64,000 nucleotides of DNA, from NCBI GenBank assembly GCA_025355165.1, contig JANYAD010000047.1, positions 39,956 to 103,955 of the forward strand, given 5' to 3'. The translations under genes and the position numbers were made by a program. This document shows positions 55,865 through 64,000 of this stretch, piece after piece. Under the pieces are notes generated by a model. That model was not told the DNA's origin and ran no database searches. It saw only the letters and a list, made by a program, of their open reading frames with translations. Within the stretch, counting starts at the first letter, position 1. Each line of letters opens with the position of its first letter. Source of the stretch: Gammaproteobacteria bacterium. GTDB lineage: Bacteria; Pseudomonadota; Gammaproteobacteria; Steroidobacterales; Steroidobacteraceae.

Positions 55865-56431
55865 ATGAGAGTGTCCGACGATCGCTACACCAGAGACCGG
55901 CAGAAATTCGATCTTGCATTGCGGTTAATCCGCCATGAAGCCCGCACCTACACGATTCGGCAATGGACCGGCCTCAGTGACGACCGGATACGCAAGTTGT
56001 ACCGCAGCTACGTCTTAGAGCAGCGGACGCTTGTGGTTTTGCGCCATCGGGGCAAGTCGCCCCGGCAGGCGGCATTTTTCTTCAGAAATCCCCAAGTGAC
56101 ATTTCACGCCGCGCAATTGGCGAGTTTGTTCCTGCTCTCTGGATTGGTGGGCCCGGCCGTTCGCGGATTGGAGTCACGTTATCGGCTCGGCTCCTTGGAG
56201 TCGGGCACGCTGCTATGCCAAGTGTACGAGTCTTACCTCGAACTACACGCACCGGTGAGCATTTCTTTCGAACACGCCTGGTTTTTGTTGCTGGCGTTGG
56301 CGCGACGCGACGAGGTCGGTGTCGCCCGCTGCGAGGATTGCGGCGGTTTGCGATTGCGCGACTTGCTGGCTAGGCACAAACAAACCTGCGGCAATTGCCA
56401 CCTGGGGTCGCCACCTGCGCTGACGCACTGA
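55865..56431 (+). CDS. FlhC-like transcriptional regulator
   Basis: 188 residues. The N-terminal helical region (RKFDLALRLIRHEARTYTIRQWTGLSDDRIRKLYRSY) resembles FlhC's helix-turn-helix part. The C-terminal Cys cluster is CEDCGGLRLRDLLARHKQTCGNC, with two C-x2-C pairs like the FlhC zinc site. FlhC normally works with FlhD to switch on flagellar class II genes, but no flhD or flagellar gene is nearby. Distant homology, so the target is unknown. Confidence 0.7.
   Translation: MRVSDDRYTRDRQKFDLALRLIRHEARTYTIRQWTGLSDDRIRKLYRSYVLEQRTLVVLRHRGKSPRQAAFFFRNPQVTFHAAQLASLFLLSGLVGPAVRGLESRYRLGSLESGTLLCQVYESYLELHAPVSISFEHAWFLLLALARRDEVGVARCEDCGGLRLRDLLARHKQTCGNCHLGSPPALTH
56247..56297 (+). repeat. Source copy of ~50-bp repeat within flhC-like gene
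   Basis: A segment including GGTGAGCATTTCTTTCGAAC is repeated with few changes at 56813-56862. It encodes HAPVSISFEHAWFLL in the flhC-like frame. Confidence 0.85.
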
Positions 56432-56572
56432 GGTTGCATAGCTCGCTGAGTGCCGAAGCGGGAGTGCGCGCCGCCTTGTGAGCAGCCATTCGAAATCCAG
56501 TAAGCTGCCGTTTCCAACCGTCGCAACCACTTCTCTAAGTGGTGCAGCGGGGATTTAGGGAGCTAGGGATCG

Positions 56573-57016
56573 ATGGCGGAGCTGTCACGGGCGGTTTTCT
56601 TGAGTTATGCGTCGCAGGACGCGGAACCGGCGCGACAGATTTGCGGGGCTCTGCGGGTGTCCGGTATCGAAGTCTGGTTCGATCAGAGCGAGCTGCGCGG
56701 TGGGGATATATGGGATCAGAAGATCCGCCGCGAGATCCGCGATTGCGCTCTGTTCATTCCAATAATCTCCCAACATACGCAAGAGAGGCTCGAAGGCTAT
56801 TTTCGGCGCGAGCATGCACCCGTGAGCATTTCTTTCGAACACGCTTGGTTTTTGCTTGCCAGCGCGATTTCCGTACCAAAGTTTCTCACAGGGTTTTACT
56901 CCTCCGGCGCTGTTTTACCGCTTGAAATCGCTGTTGTGAATGGCCGTTTAGTGTCGGGGATTGTTACGCACCCAACGGCAGATGGCCGAAGTTGCCTGTC
57001 GCCGCTGCTATTCTAG
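56573..57016 (+). pseudogene. Truncated TIR-domain gene fused to an flhC fragment
   Basis: The first ~80 residues are a TIR domain (RAVFLSYASQDAEPARQICGALRVSGIEVWFDQSELRGG then RDCALFIPIISQHTQERLEGYFRRE). After YFRRE the sequence continues as HAPVSISFEHAWFLLA, which is exactly the flhC-like segment, then unrelated residues to the stop. The normal C-terminal effector or TPR part of such TIR proteins is missing, so this is probably a recombination scar and not a working TIR enzyme. Confidence 0.8.
56813..56862 (+). repeat. Duplicate of flhC segment at TIR fusion point
   Basis: Matches 56247-56297 over ~50 bp with a few substitutions. It marks the joint at which the TIR frame was cut. Confidence 0.85.
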
Positions 57017-57180
57017 CGAGCCTGCTTCGAGCCGCCATACCGCTGTGCGCCGGCTCCCCTAATAGGGGAAACGCCCACTCCCGGATGATACTTTTCTCTT
57101 CGTAGTGGCCAGACAGCCGTTGCCGGGAAAGTGCATTTTCTCCAGGGATTCCCGGGGTTTCGGCGTCATAAGTTGCGCAC

Positions 57181-58167
57181 CTAACGAAACGCGGCGCGGT
57201 GATCCCGCGGACTCCAGCGTCCCGTCTCGACCGCCGTAATGAAGTCGTATGCCATGCGGTTGAACTCGTCGGGCTCCTCCAGATTGATGGCATGCCCGGA
57301 TCGGGGGATTACTGCAAGTCCCGAGGTTGCAATAGAGCGCTTCATCATTAAACCCGGTTCAAGGCAGGGATCGTCCTCATCGCCCGCCACGATGAGCGTA
57401 GGGATGCTCATATTCCGCATCGCGTCACGCAGGCTCCATAGCGAGGGCCTCTGCTTCTGGACGCCCCGCATGGTCAATGCGGACCCGCGCGTCGAGTGGC
57501 TGGCCAGTTGCGTTGCGAACTCCCTCCAGCCGCGAGGATTCTTGTTTTGCAACTGCACCCGTGCCGGTCCAAGGGCATAGCTGTGTGCAAACACAGCCAT
57601 GGACTCCCGCTCGATCCGCTCCGCGGTGGCCTCCATCTCCGCTTGGAATTCTGTCTGTTGGGTCGGATCTGCTCCGTATCCGCACGATGCGACTAGCAGC
57701 GATCGCGCTCGGGCTGGATATGCCATTCCAAAGTGCAGCGATGCAAAGCCACCCATTGAGAGGCCGGCGATGTGAGCGCGCTCAACACCGAAGTGCGCGA
57801 GCACGTCGCGAATGTCATCACGAGCCCGTGCCTGGGAGTACCGTGCTGGATCCTCAGGCACGTCCGACGGAGGGTACCCGCGCGCGTTGAAAGTGATGCA
57901 GCGAAACCAGCGCGACAGGAAGCGCACCTGCGGTTCCCAGCTCCGATAATCGCCTGCGAACTCGTGGACGAAGACAATGGGAATACCCGATCCAGTCTCT
58001 TCTGCGTAGAGGCGGACACCGTCATCGGTCATGGCATAAGACATGCCAGGCATCGCCGTCGCGGCTCCCGAGGAGGTCCCGTCACCTCCGGACGTGCTTG
58101 TTCTTGAAAATGCTAGTGCCGATGGAAGAACCGCAAACAATGCACTGACGAGTGAGCGTCGTCGCAT
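57181..58167 (-). CDS. Exported alpha/beta hydrolase
   Basis: 328 residues. A signal-like N-terminus (RRSLVSALFAVLPSALAFS) leads to an alpha/beta hydrolase with FVHEFAGDYRSW (oxyanion loop), GLSMGG (nucleophile Ser), GDEDDPC (Asp) and SGHAINLEEP (His). Resembles lactonase or carboxylesterase-type enzymes, possibly in aromatic-compound degradation. It lies in the rearranged zone between flhC fragments and has no obvious operon partner. Confidence 0.85.
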   Translation of the reverse strand: MRRRSLVSALFAVLPSALAFSRTSTSGGDGTSSGAATAMPGMSYAMTDDGVRLYAEETGSGIPIVFVHEFAGDYRSWEPQVRFLSRWFRCITFNARGYPPSDVPEDPARYSQARARDDIRDVLAHFGVERAHIAGLSMGGFASLHFGMAYPARARSLLVASCGYGADPTQQTEFQAEMEATAERIERESMAVFAHSYALGPARVQLQNKNPRGWREFATQLASHSTRGSALTMRGVQKQRPSLWSLRDAMRNMSIPTLIVAGDEDDPCLEPGLMMKRSIATSGLAVIPRSGHAINLEEPDEFNRMAYDFITAVETGRWSPRDHRAAFR

Positions 58168-59009
58168 GATACCCCCGGACGCGGCCAGTTTTTTTACAGT
58201 CTACACCAGGTGGCTGGTGGGATCGTTGCGCCACTGTCTATCGCAATTTACAAAAACCGCTAAGTGCCCGACGCGGTCGGTCGAGAGGGGAAGCTTCGGG
58301 GAGTGCCATTTCCGTTACCGGATCGAACGGGCGACTCGAATGCACCCCAATGGCCTCGCACGAGCCCGTGTGTGCGTCAGCTACGGAGGTTATGGTTTCT
58401 CATCGGAAGGGACCGATTCGGGCAGCTCGTCCAAGCTATGTAGGCGTTTCATGCCCTCTTCCACGTCCAGGCGCTCTTGCGACGTTTCGTGGACGATACT
58501 TCCTATCCCATCGACGCTTAGTGCCGGCACAAAATCGGGATTGGCGAATGAGAGGTTACGAAGATCGGAACCGTAGCGATAAAGGCGGTTCAACACTATT
58601 CTCGTCAGTCGGATCTGCTCTTCGATCTGAATCAGCGTGAGATGTGATAGTCGGCGTCGTCAACTGTGTAGGCGCGGGCATCGGTGTTGGCTGCGCGAAT
58701 AACCGCATAGCCAATCCTGCGAACAAGCGCCGACGTGGATCCGACGGGCATGGCCCCGGCGCATCAGCGCAGCGACACCCGCATAAACAGTACGCTGAGC
58801 AACTTCGCAGGCGCAACCGAAACGCCCCGCTGAGAGTTCCATGATCTGTTGGCGCGGCACAAGCGTGCTTGCGGCAATGCGCGGGTGCGTCCCGCATGCC
58901 GGATCGATCCCTGATGCCGAGGACTGACCGATCCAGATCGGTTCGGCCGGCGGCCCGATCGACGGCCGATAGAGGACGATAGGCCCAGTGGATCCTCTTG
59001 ACGATCTGC
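58168..59009. other. Gene-poor stretch, no convincing CDS
   Basis: About 0.84 kb in which the track ORFs (58043-58576 +, 58556-59188 -, 58660-59133 -) are mutually overlapping and show no domain. One minus frame at 58390-58596 (MLNRLYRYGSDLRN) is orderly but unrecognised. Likely decayed or intergenic DNA of the rearranged region. Confidence 0.55.
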
Positions 59010-59190
59010 GTTCCCGCGCCTTCACCAGTATTTCGACAATGCCGAACACTCGGTGACCCGTGTGCATCTCTGATGAAGAATCTCCGCAATTGACGGGGCC
59101 GCTGCCGGCGCAGCACCACTTTTTTGCATGCATCGCGGCAGGTCCCCGCGCCAGGCGGCATTTTTCGCCAACAATCCGGAAGTGACACTC
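59010..59190 (+). pseudogene. Decayed flhC-like fragment
   Basis: The segment around 59120-59190 (for example CCAGGCGGCATTTTTCGCC) matches flhC-like 56040-56107, the part coding SPRQAAFFFRNPQVTF, and weaker similarity continues upstream to ~59010 (the TYTIRQWT region). It breaks frame and stops after the VTL position. It is a remnant of a second flhC-like gene. Confidence 0.65.
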
Positions 59191-59228
59191 TAGGATGCGA
59201 ATGACCCGCCCCTGCTAGAATATGCTGG

Positions 59229-60164
59229 ATGCAATCGAGGAATATTCTGGCAGGTCCTTACTTGGACCGCGCCGCGCATTTACGCAAGAATGCGCAAAGG
59301 TTTGCAACCGCGCTGGCTGATGAGCGCAGCCGCGCCGTGCCGGTGTGGAATTCATGCAATCTCATCATCGTCGGTGAAGCGCCGCGCGCGGCGCTGCTGG
59401 ATCTCTCGGTCATACCCGAGCAGCGCCGCAACAGCAGCGATCTGACATTGCTCGGGCGATTCGACGATATCGATATTTTTACCTACGAGATCGAGGCGCT
59501 GGAGCCTCCGGTACTACAAACCGGTACGCGCTTCGAGGACCTGCGCTTAGTGGCCTCGCAATTGCCTGCCGAGGAGGCGGGACTATTAGGCTATGCACGC
59601 GGCATGGTTGCCTGGCGGAACAGGCATCGCTTTTGCGGCTCGTGCGGATTTCCGACTATCGCCTCCAGAGCAGGCCATGTTCTAGTGTGCACAAATCCAG
59701 CTTGCTCCCATGAGCAATTTCCCCGCATCGACCCGGCCATTATCGTCCTGGTCAGCGATGGGGAACGTGCCTTGCTGGGACGCCAAGCCGCGTGGCCCGC
59801 GGGGCGCTACTCGACGATTGCTGGTTTCGTCGAACCTGGCGAGTCGCTGGAAGATGCCGTCGCCCGCGAGGTGCTTGAGGAAACGGGAATCACCGTCGAT
59901 CAGATCGAGTACCAATCCTCTCAGCCCTGGCCCTTTCCATCCTCCCTCATGCTGGGCTTCAGCGCGCGCGCGCTGACCACCCGGATCGAAAGGCAGGACG
60001 ATGAGTTGGAGGACGCGCAGTGGTTCAGCCGCCAGGACTTGAGAGCGGGCCGGCCGCTGGTGCCGCCGAACGTGTCGATCTCTTTTCGCCTCATTGAGCA
60101 ATGGTTCGACGCAGGCGGCGGTCCGAAACTGCGGGAAATCCTCAACGCTTCAGCCTCGCGATAA
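59229..60164 (+). CDS. nudC: NAD+ diphosphatase (Nudix), NudC type
   Basis: 311 residues. The zinc ribbon is FCGSCGFPT then VCTNPACSHEQFPRIDPA; the Nudix box is GFVEPGESLEDAVAREVLEETGI; SQPWPFPSSLMLGF is the SQPWPFPxS signature of NudC. Hydrolyses NADH and also removes NAD caps from RNA. The N-terminal ~110 residues form the usual extra domain. Confidence 0.95.
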   Translation: MQSRNILAGPYLDRAAHLRKNAQRFATALADERSRAVPVWNSCNLIIVGEAPRAALLDLSVIPEQRRNSSDLTLLGRFDDIDIFTYEIEALEPPVLQTGTRFEDLRLVASQLPAEEAGLLGYARGMVAWRNRHRFCGSCGFPTIASRAGHVLVCTNPACSHEQFPRIDPAIIVLVSDGERALLGRQAAWPAGRYSTIAGFVEPGESLEDAVAREVLEETGITVDQIEYQSSQPWPFPSSLMLGFSARALTTRIERQDDELEDAQWFSRQDLRAGRPLVPPNVSISFRLIEQWFDAGGGPKLREILNASASR

Positions 60165-60167
60165 CCC

Positions 60168-60500
60168 TTAGCCGCGCTCCCAATGGCCCGGCCGCATACG
60201 CCAGCCGTCGCCCTCACGAACCCAGGCATGCGGCACCCAATGACGTCCAGGCCGCCCTTCCGCCCAATACCCGGGGATCCACTCGTGCCGGCCCCCGACC
60301 CAGCCCCAATAACCGGCGACCCAGACATATCCAGGTCTCGGCGCGACACCGATGACTTCGACACGGGGAGGCGGCGGCGCCACCATCACCACTCCACGTG
60401 CATAGTGACCCTGATCGGGAACCACTACGCATCCTGGCAATGCGACGCCGCAAGCCAGTCCGACAGCTAGAACTACGCCAACCCGGTTGCGCTGATTCAT
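60168..60500 (-). CDS. YXWGXW-type small lipoprotein
   Basis: The ATG at 60500 has GGTGG upstream and starts a lipoprotein signal (VGVVLAVGLACGVALPGC). The mature part repeats aromatic-Gly motifs (YVWVAGYWGWVGGRHEWIPGYW, RHWVPHAW, MRPGHWERG), like the protein at 13565-13882. Likely an envelope protein of unknown activity. Confidence 0.75.
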   Translation of the reverse strand: MNQRNRVGVVLAVGLACGVALPGCVVVPDQGHYARGVVMVAPPPPRVEVIGVAPRPGYVWVAGYWGWVGGRHEWIPGYWAEGRPGRHWVPHAWVREGDGWRMRPGHWERG

Positions 60501-60590
60501 GAAGACCACCCGTTCGATTTCAAACGATGTATGGCTAACGTCTTTTGTGCCGCGTCGTTGACGAGCTTTGAATCAGCATACAGCCGTGGG

Positions 60591-61382
60591 CTAGGGAGCA
60601 CCACCGGCGTGCGATTTTGCTTTGTCACTGCACCGGCGTGCCAGCCGCCGTTGAGAAGGGTGATTGCGCAAGCTCGACGTCGGACGCACGATGCGCGACT
60701 TCGATCGGTACATGGCCTCATCGGCACGACGCAGCAGCTTCTCCGCGTTCTCGCCGTGATAGGGATATACAGCCTCCCCGATCGAAGCCGTCAGCCGCTG
60801 GAGTTCATCGCCTATCCAGTAAGGCAATGAGATGCGCTCCCGAATAGCGTCAGCCACTCGATTTACCGGAAAAGGATCGGGCACACCCGGCAACACCACC
60901 ACGAATTCGTCGCCGCCGTAGCGACAGCAAATATCGCCCGTGCGTGCACGGGCTGAAATCCGGGTGGCCACCGTGGTCAGAATTCTGTCGCCCGCGGCAT
61001 GTCCGTACTTGTCGTTGATCGCCTTGAAACCGTCCAAATCCATGAACAGCAAGCCGACGTACAAGCCCTGCGCCAGGGCCTCGTTGATCGCCGCTTCCAA
61101 TAGTTCCAACATGCCTCGCCGGTTGAACAGGCCAGTCAACCCGTCACGAACCGCGAGCCGCTGGGCTTGCGCTTCTCGCCCCTTCAGGGCATCCAATTCG
61201 CGCAACAGTGCCGCGTTGCTCAACCGCAGGCTTTCGATCTCCCGCAGCTGCGCCGCGGTGACGTGACGCGCCGGGCCATGCGAGGCGCCATCGCGGAGCA
61301 TCAGCTCGGCAGCGCCATCGTCTAGAACTCTGTGCTGTGCGGATGACATGGGGTTTTCCGACTCAAAGGCGAACAACCTCAT
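60591..61382 (-). CDS. Diguanylate cyclase (GGDEF)
   Basis: 263 residues. An N-terminal helical/coiled-coil part (QLREIESLRLSNAALLRELDAL) leads to a GGDEF domain: DGLTGLFNRRGMLELLE, LFMDLDGFKAINDKYGHAAGD, and the active loop RYGGDEFVVVLPG. The GGDEF core is intact, so c-di-GMP synthesis is likely. The start may be 61349. No receptor domain, so activation is unclear. Confidence 0.9.
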   Translation of the reverse strand: MRLFAFESENPMSSAQHRVLDDGAAELMLRDGASHGPARHVTAAQLREIESLRLSNAALLRELDALKGREAQAQRLAVRDGLTGLFNRRGMLELLEAAINEALAQGLYVGLLFMDLDGFKAINDKYGHAAGDRILTTVATRISARARTGDICCRYGGDEFVVVLPGVPDPFPVNRVADAIRERISLPYWIGDELQRLTASIGEAVYPYHGENAEKLLRRADEAMYRSKSRIVRPTSSLRNHPSQRRLARRCSDKAKSHAGGAP

Positions 61383-61631
61383 TCTGGGCAGCTCAAGTCC
61401 ATGAAGGGATCGGCCTGTAGCCGGAGGAATATGTCAGATTTGACTGACTGACCGAGTTCACATATTTCGGCAGGCGCAAACAAAAACGTCCTAGAGCGCG
61501 GACCCGCAGCGTAGTCTCTAGGATGGAGCGCTTGCCGACGGTGTGGCGACGCGCCTGCATTGCGCAGGTCTTCGACTTCGGGATCGACAGCTGTATGCGC
61601 TGCTATTTCTGATACCCAAATGGGGGGCCCA

Positions 61632-62078
61632 ATGAAAATCACGGGCGGTTGTCTCTGCCGTGCGGTTCGCTTTCAGATCAGCGCACCGCCCTTGGTTACC
61701 CGAATCTGTTGGTGCCGGCTGTGCCAATATCTCGCGGCGGGCAACGCGACCGTAAACACGTGCTTTGCGAAAGCCGCCGTTCAATTTACGGGAATCCTAC
61801 GCGACTACACCTGCACGGCAGATAGCGGCAACGTGATGCATCGGCGCTTTTGCCCGCTATGCGGCACGCCAGTGTTCACCGAATCCGAGTCGCGCCCGAC
61901 GCTGATATTCGTTCGCGCGGGTACGCTCGATGACACCGCGGTGGCGCAACCATCCGTTACGATTTGGACTTCTCAGGCGCCGAGCTGGGCCTGCAGCATC
62001 GTGGATCTGCCTCGTGTCGAAGGCAGCCGCCTCCCCTGCCCTAGATCCCCGTCAACCGCGACGCGGTTATGCCGTTAA
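61632..62078 (+). CDS. GFA-family (Cys-rich, formaldehyde-activating-like) protein
   Basis: 148 residues. Zinc-binding Cys occur in GGCLCRAVRFQIS, RICWCRLCQY and RRFCPLCGTPVF, the standard GFA pattern. The start at 61632 (MKITGG) excludes an upstream frame. Functions of most members are unproven despite the glutathione-formaldehyde name. The tail after PSWACSIVDLP is a bit long. Confidence 0.85.
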   Translation: MKITGGCLCRAVRFQISAPPLVTRICWCRLCQYLAAGNATVNTCFAKAAVQFTGILRDYTCTADSGNVMHRRFCPLCGTPVFTESESRPTLIFVRAGTLDDTAVAQPSVTIWTSQAPSWACSIVDLPRVEGSRLPCPRSPSTATRLCR

Positions 62079-62084
62079 AAGGAC

Positions 62085-63503
62085 ATGCAAGCCGAAATTG
62101 CCGTATTGCGTTTTGGCCTAGGGGCCCGGCCTGGGGAGCTTAAGGCGGCCGCCGCCGATCCTCGCGCCTGGTTGCTGGCGCAGATCCAGGGCCCGGCAAA
62201 TCTCGCCCTCGATGCCAGGGGCACCGCCGCGCCATTGGCGCCTTCCGATGAAATATTTGCCGGATTCCTGGCGGCGCGTGACGAGCGCCAAAAGTTGAAA
62301 CAGGAATCAGCTGCGCCCGCGGATGCGAAAACACTGAACATGACTCGCGAAGCCTACCAACCGCATTACCGCGCACAGGTACTGGCCCGCGCGCAAAGTG
62401 CCGCACTCACCACTCGCCCTTTTGCCGAGCGCCTGGTGCATTTTTGGACCAATCATTTCGCTGTGTCCGCCGACAAGGGCGCGGTGTTCGGTCTGGCGGG
62501 GACGTTGGAGAACGAGGCCATTAGGCCGCACATCGGCGGTCGCTTCGCGGATCTTTTATTGGCGGTCGAACAACACCCGGCGATGATTGCCTTTCTTGAC
62601 AATCAATACTCGGCGGGCAAGGACTCGGCGGCCGCAAGCTTCGCCGCGAGAAGGGGGGCTGCGCGTCCCGATTCCCCGAAACGTCAGTTCGGCATCAACG
62701 AGAATTTGGCGAGAGAGATTCTCGAGCTTCACACGCTCGGGGTGAATGGCGGATACGCTCAGGCTGATGTGACCAGCTTTGCGCAGGTCCTCACCGGATG
62801 GTCCATCGGCGGCGGCAACGGACCGCTGGCGAGCGGCGTTCCGGGCCGTTTTTACTTTCGGGAAAATCTGCACCAGCCCGGAGCGCAGCGCGTCATGGGC
62901 AAGATCTATTCCGAGCAGGGTCAAGGGCAAGGCGAAGCGGTGCTCCTCGGCCTGGCGCGCAGGCCCGAAACCGCGCAGTTCATCGCCACCAAGCTGGTCA
63001 GGCATTTCGTGTCCGATGAACCGCCGCCGGCCGCAGTTGCCCAAGTTGCCCGCGCGTTTTTGAAAAGCGGCGGCGATTTGCCGGCAGTATATGCCGCCCT
63101 GATCGAGTCTCCGCAGGCGTGGGCGGGGGATGCACGCAAATTCAAGACGCCACAGGATTTCGTTTTTTCCACCTTCCGAGCACTGGATGTTTCTCCCGCC
63201 CGGGCGGAGGAAGTGGTACGCACGTTCGAGCTGCTGGGCCAACGGCAGTACACCCCCGGATCTCCCGCCGGTTGGCCGGACACCTCGAAGAGTTGGGATG
63301 GATCGGATGCGCTCATGCACCGCGTGATCTGGGCCTCGCGTATGGGAGCAACCTATGAAAAGGGTATCGAGCCTCCTGATCTTGCTGCCTCAAGCTTAGG
63401 CGCCTACGCGCGACCCGAAACGGTGACGGCATTGCGCCGTGCCGCCAGTTCGAACCAAGCGGTGGCGCTTTTGTTGATGAGCCCCGAGTTCCAACGGAGA
63501 TAG
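62085..63503 (+). CDS. DUF1800-family protein
   Basis: 472 residues. Signature parts include PFAERLVHFWTNHFAVSADKG, REILELHTLGVNGGYAQADVTSFAQVLTGWSIG and QFIATKLVRHFVSDEPP. DUF1800 proteins are commonly encoded beside a DUF1501 gene, as here, and are thought to be exported. No convincing signal peptide is seen in the annotated N-terminus. Function unknown. Confidence 0.9.
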   Translation: MQAEIAVLRFGLGARPGELKAAAADPRAWLLAQIQGPANLALDARGTAAPLAPSDEIFAGFLAARDERQKLKQESAAPADAKTLNMTREAYQPHYRAQVLARAQSAALTTRPFAERLVHFWTNHFAVSADKGAVFGLAGTLENEAIRPHIGGRFADLLLAVEQHPAMIAFLDNQYSAGKDSAAASFAARRGAARPDSPKRQFGINENLAREILELHTLGVNGGYAQADVTSFAQVLTGWSIGGGNGPLASGVPGRFYFRENLHQPGAQRVMGKIYSEQGQGQGEAVLLGLARRPETAQFIATKLVRHFVSDEPPPAAVAQVARAFLKSGGDLPAVYAALIESPQAWAGDARKFKTPQDFVFSTFRALDVSPARAEEVVRTFELLGQRQYTPGSPAGWPDTSKSWDGSDALMHRVIWASRMGATYEKGIEPPDLAASSLGAYARPETVTALRRAASSNQAVALLLMSPEFQRR

Positions 63504-63505
63504 CC

Positions 63506-64000
63506 ATGCGAAGTCGGTTAAAGGTGAATGCGGCACGGCGGCGTTTTCTGCTCGGCGCCGCAGCGCTCGGCGCGAGCGCGGCGTTCCCGCCCGCCCTCTT
63601 CGCCCACACCGGCTCTTCACGCCTGGTGGTCATGATCTTGCGAGGCGCGCTCGATGGCCTGGCTGCCGTGCCGCCCTACGGCGATCCTGACTACCTTCCG
63701 TTGCACCGCGAATTGGCGATCGCCGCACCGGGCGGCAATGAGGGCGCGCTGGCGCTCAATGACACCTTTGGTCTGCATCCTTCCTTGAGTTTCATGCATG
63801 AGCGCTTCACGGCGGGTGAGATGATCGTATTCAATGCAGTCGCCTCGCCTTACCGGGACAGGTCGCACTTCGACGGACAGAACGTGTTGGAGAATGGCCT
63901 GGCCAAGCCGATCGGGTCCGCCGACGGTTGGCTCAACCGCGCTCTTTTTGCCCTGTCCCGCGGCTCGTCTTCATCCCCAGATCGCGCGGTTGCCGTCAGC
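63506..64000 (+). CDS. DUF1501-family Tat-exported protein, 3' end outside window
   Basis: Not in the ORF track because it lacks a stop in the window. It begins MRSRLKVNAARRRFLLGAAALGASAAF, a Tat-type signal with the twin Arg in ARRRFLLG. It continues RLVVMILRGALDGLAAVPPYGDP and MIVFNAVASPYRDRSHFDGQNVLEN, the sulfatase-like start of DUF1501 proteins. Immediately follows DUF1800. Confidence 0.88.
   Translation, partial: MRSRLKVNAARRRFLLGAAALGASAAFPPALFAHTGSSRLVVMILRGALDGLAAVPPYGDPDYLPLHRELAIAAPGGNEGALALNDTFGLHPSLSFMHERFTAGEMIVFNAVASPYRDRSHFDGQNVLENGLAKPIGSADGWLNRALFALSRGSSSSPDRAVAVS

Noticed and set aside
58556-59188. 210-aa minus ORF
   Set aside because: Overlaps decayed flhC fragment and other ORFs in all frames; low-complexity, no conserved features.

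Overview
The window is chromosomal DNA of a GC-rich (about 60% by eye) gammaproteobacterium. Evidence for this is the classical housekeeping order coaBC-dut-radC // rpmB-rpmG-mutM // coaD-rsmD, then ftsY-ftsE-ftsX-rpoH, plus gltBD, nudC, a GltB-type glutamate synthase and many outer-membrane and lipoprotein genes. The small YXWGXW-type proteins, the FlhC-like regulator and the PdsR/PdsS-type two-component pair fit a Steroidobacterales/Nevskiales/Xanthomonadales-like lineage, but the order cannot be fixed from this sequence alone. No rRNA, tRNA, CRISPR array, phage or intact insertion sequence was recognised.

Layout. 0-2.8 kb: partial coiled-coil gene, coaBC, dut, radC (CoA and nucleotide metabolism, DNA repair). 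2.8-14.6 kb: an accessory block that interrupts the usual radC-rpmB linkage. It begins with a secreted papain-like protein and a decayed second copy of the radC 3' end, followed by an EXORDIUM-like secreted protein, a His/Asp-rich protein, a DedA-rhodanese fusion, a TPM-domain protein, a LysP-like permease, an alpha/beta hydrolase with a divergent TetR regulator, and a CPBP protease. 14.7-22.4 kb: rpmB-rpmG-mutM (mutM appears to use a CTG start), ggt, coaD, rsmD, ftsYEX and rpoH, the last preceded by a CIRCE-like inverted repeat. 22.4-31.5 kb: small lipoprotein, HDAC-family deacetylase, LpxH-like phosphoesterase, PhoB-like regulator, PdsR/PdsS-like two-component system, and an alkylation-repair pair (ogt plus an Ada-AlkA fusion).

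31.5-36.7 kb: methyltransferase, a four-gene MerT/MerP-like metal operon with its own promoter, a cytochrome b / sulfite-oxidase-like redox pair and a cytochrome c'-like protein. 36.7-45.8 kb: gltD-gltB, a CBS-domain protein, oligopeptidase B. 45.6-50.7 kb: SPOR lipoprotein, bactofilin, a short GlpD-like oxidoreductase coupled to an outer-membrane barrel, and an unusual receiver-TM-OmpA-like protein. 50.8-55.7 kb: M28 glutamate-carboxypeptidase-like enzyme and a YadGH-type ABC exporter whose permease is frameshifted. 55.8-59.2 kb: a rearranged stretch with an intact FlhC-like gene, two scattered flhC fragments (one fused to a truncated TIR domain) and about 1 kb with no convincing gene. 59.2-64 kb: nudC, a YXWGXW lipoprotein, a diguanylate cyclase, a GFA protein and a DUF1800/DUF1501 pair cut by the window end.

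Best leads for follow-up: the mutM CTG start; the CIRCE-like site at rpoH; the radC duplication at the synteny break; the PdsRS-like pair without a visible sortase; the FlhC/TIR rearrangement; the REC-TM-OmpA protein; and the frameshifted permease. Nothing here can be called a proven new system from sequence alone.
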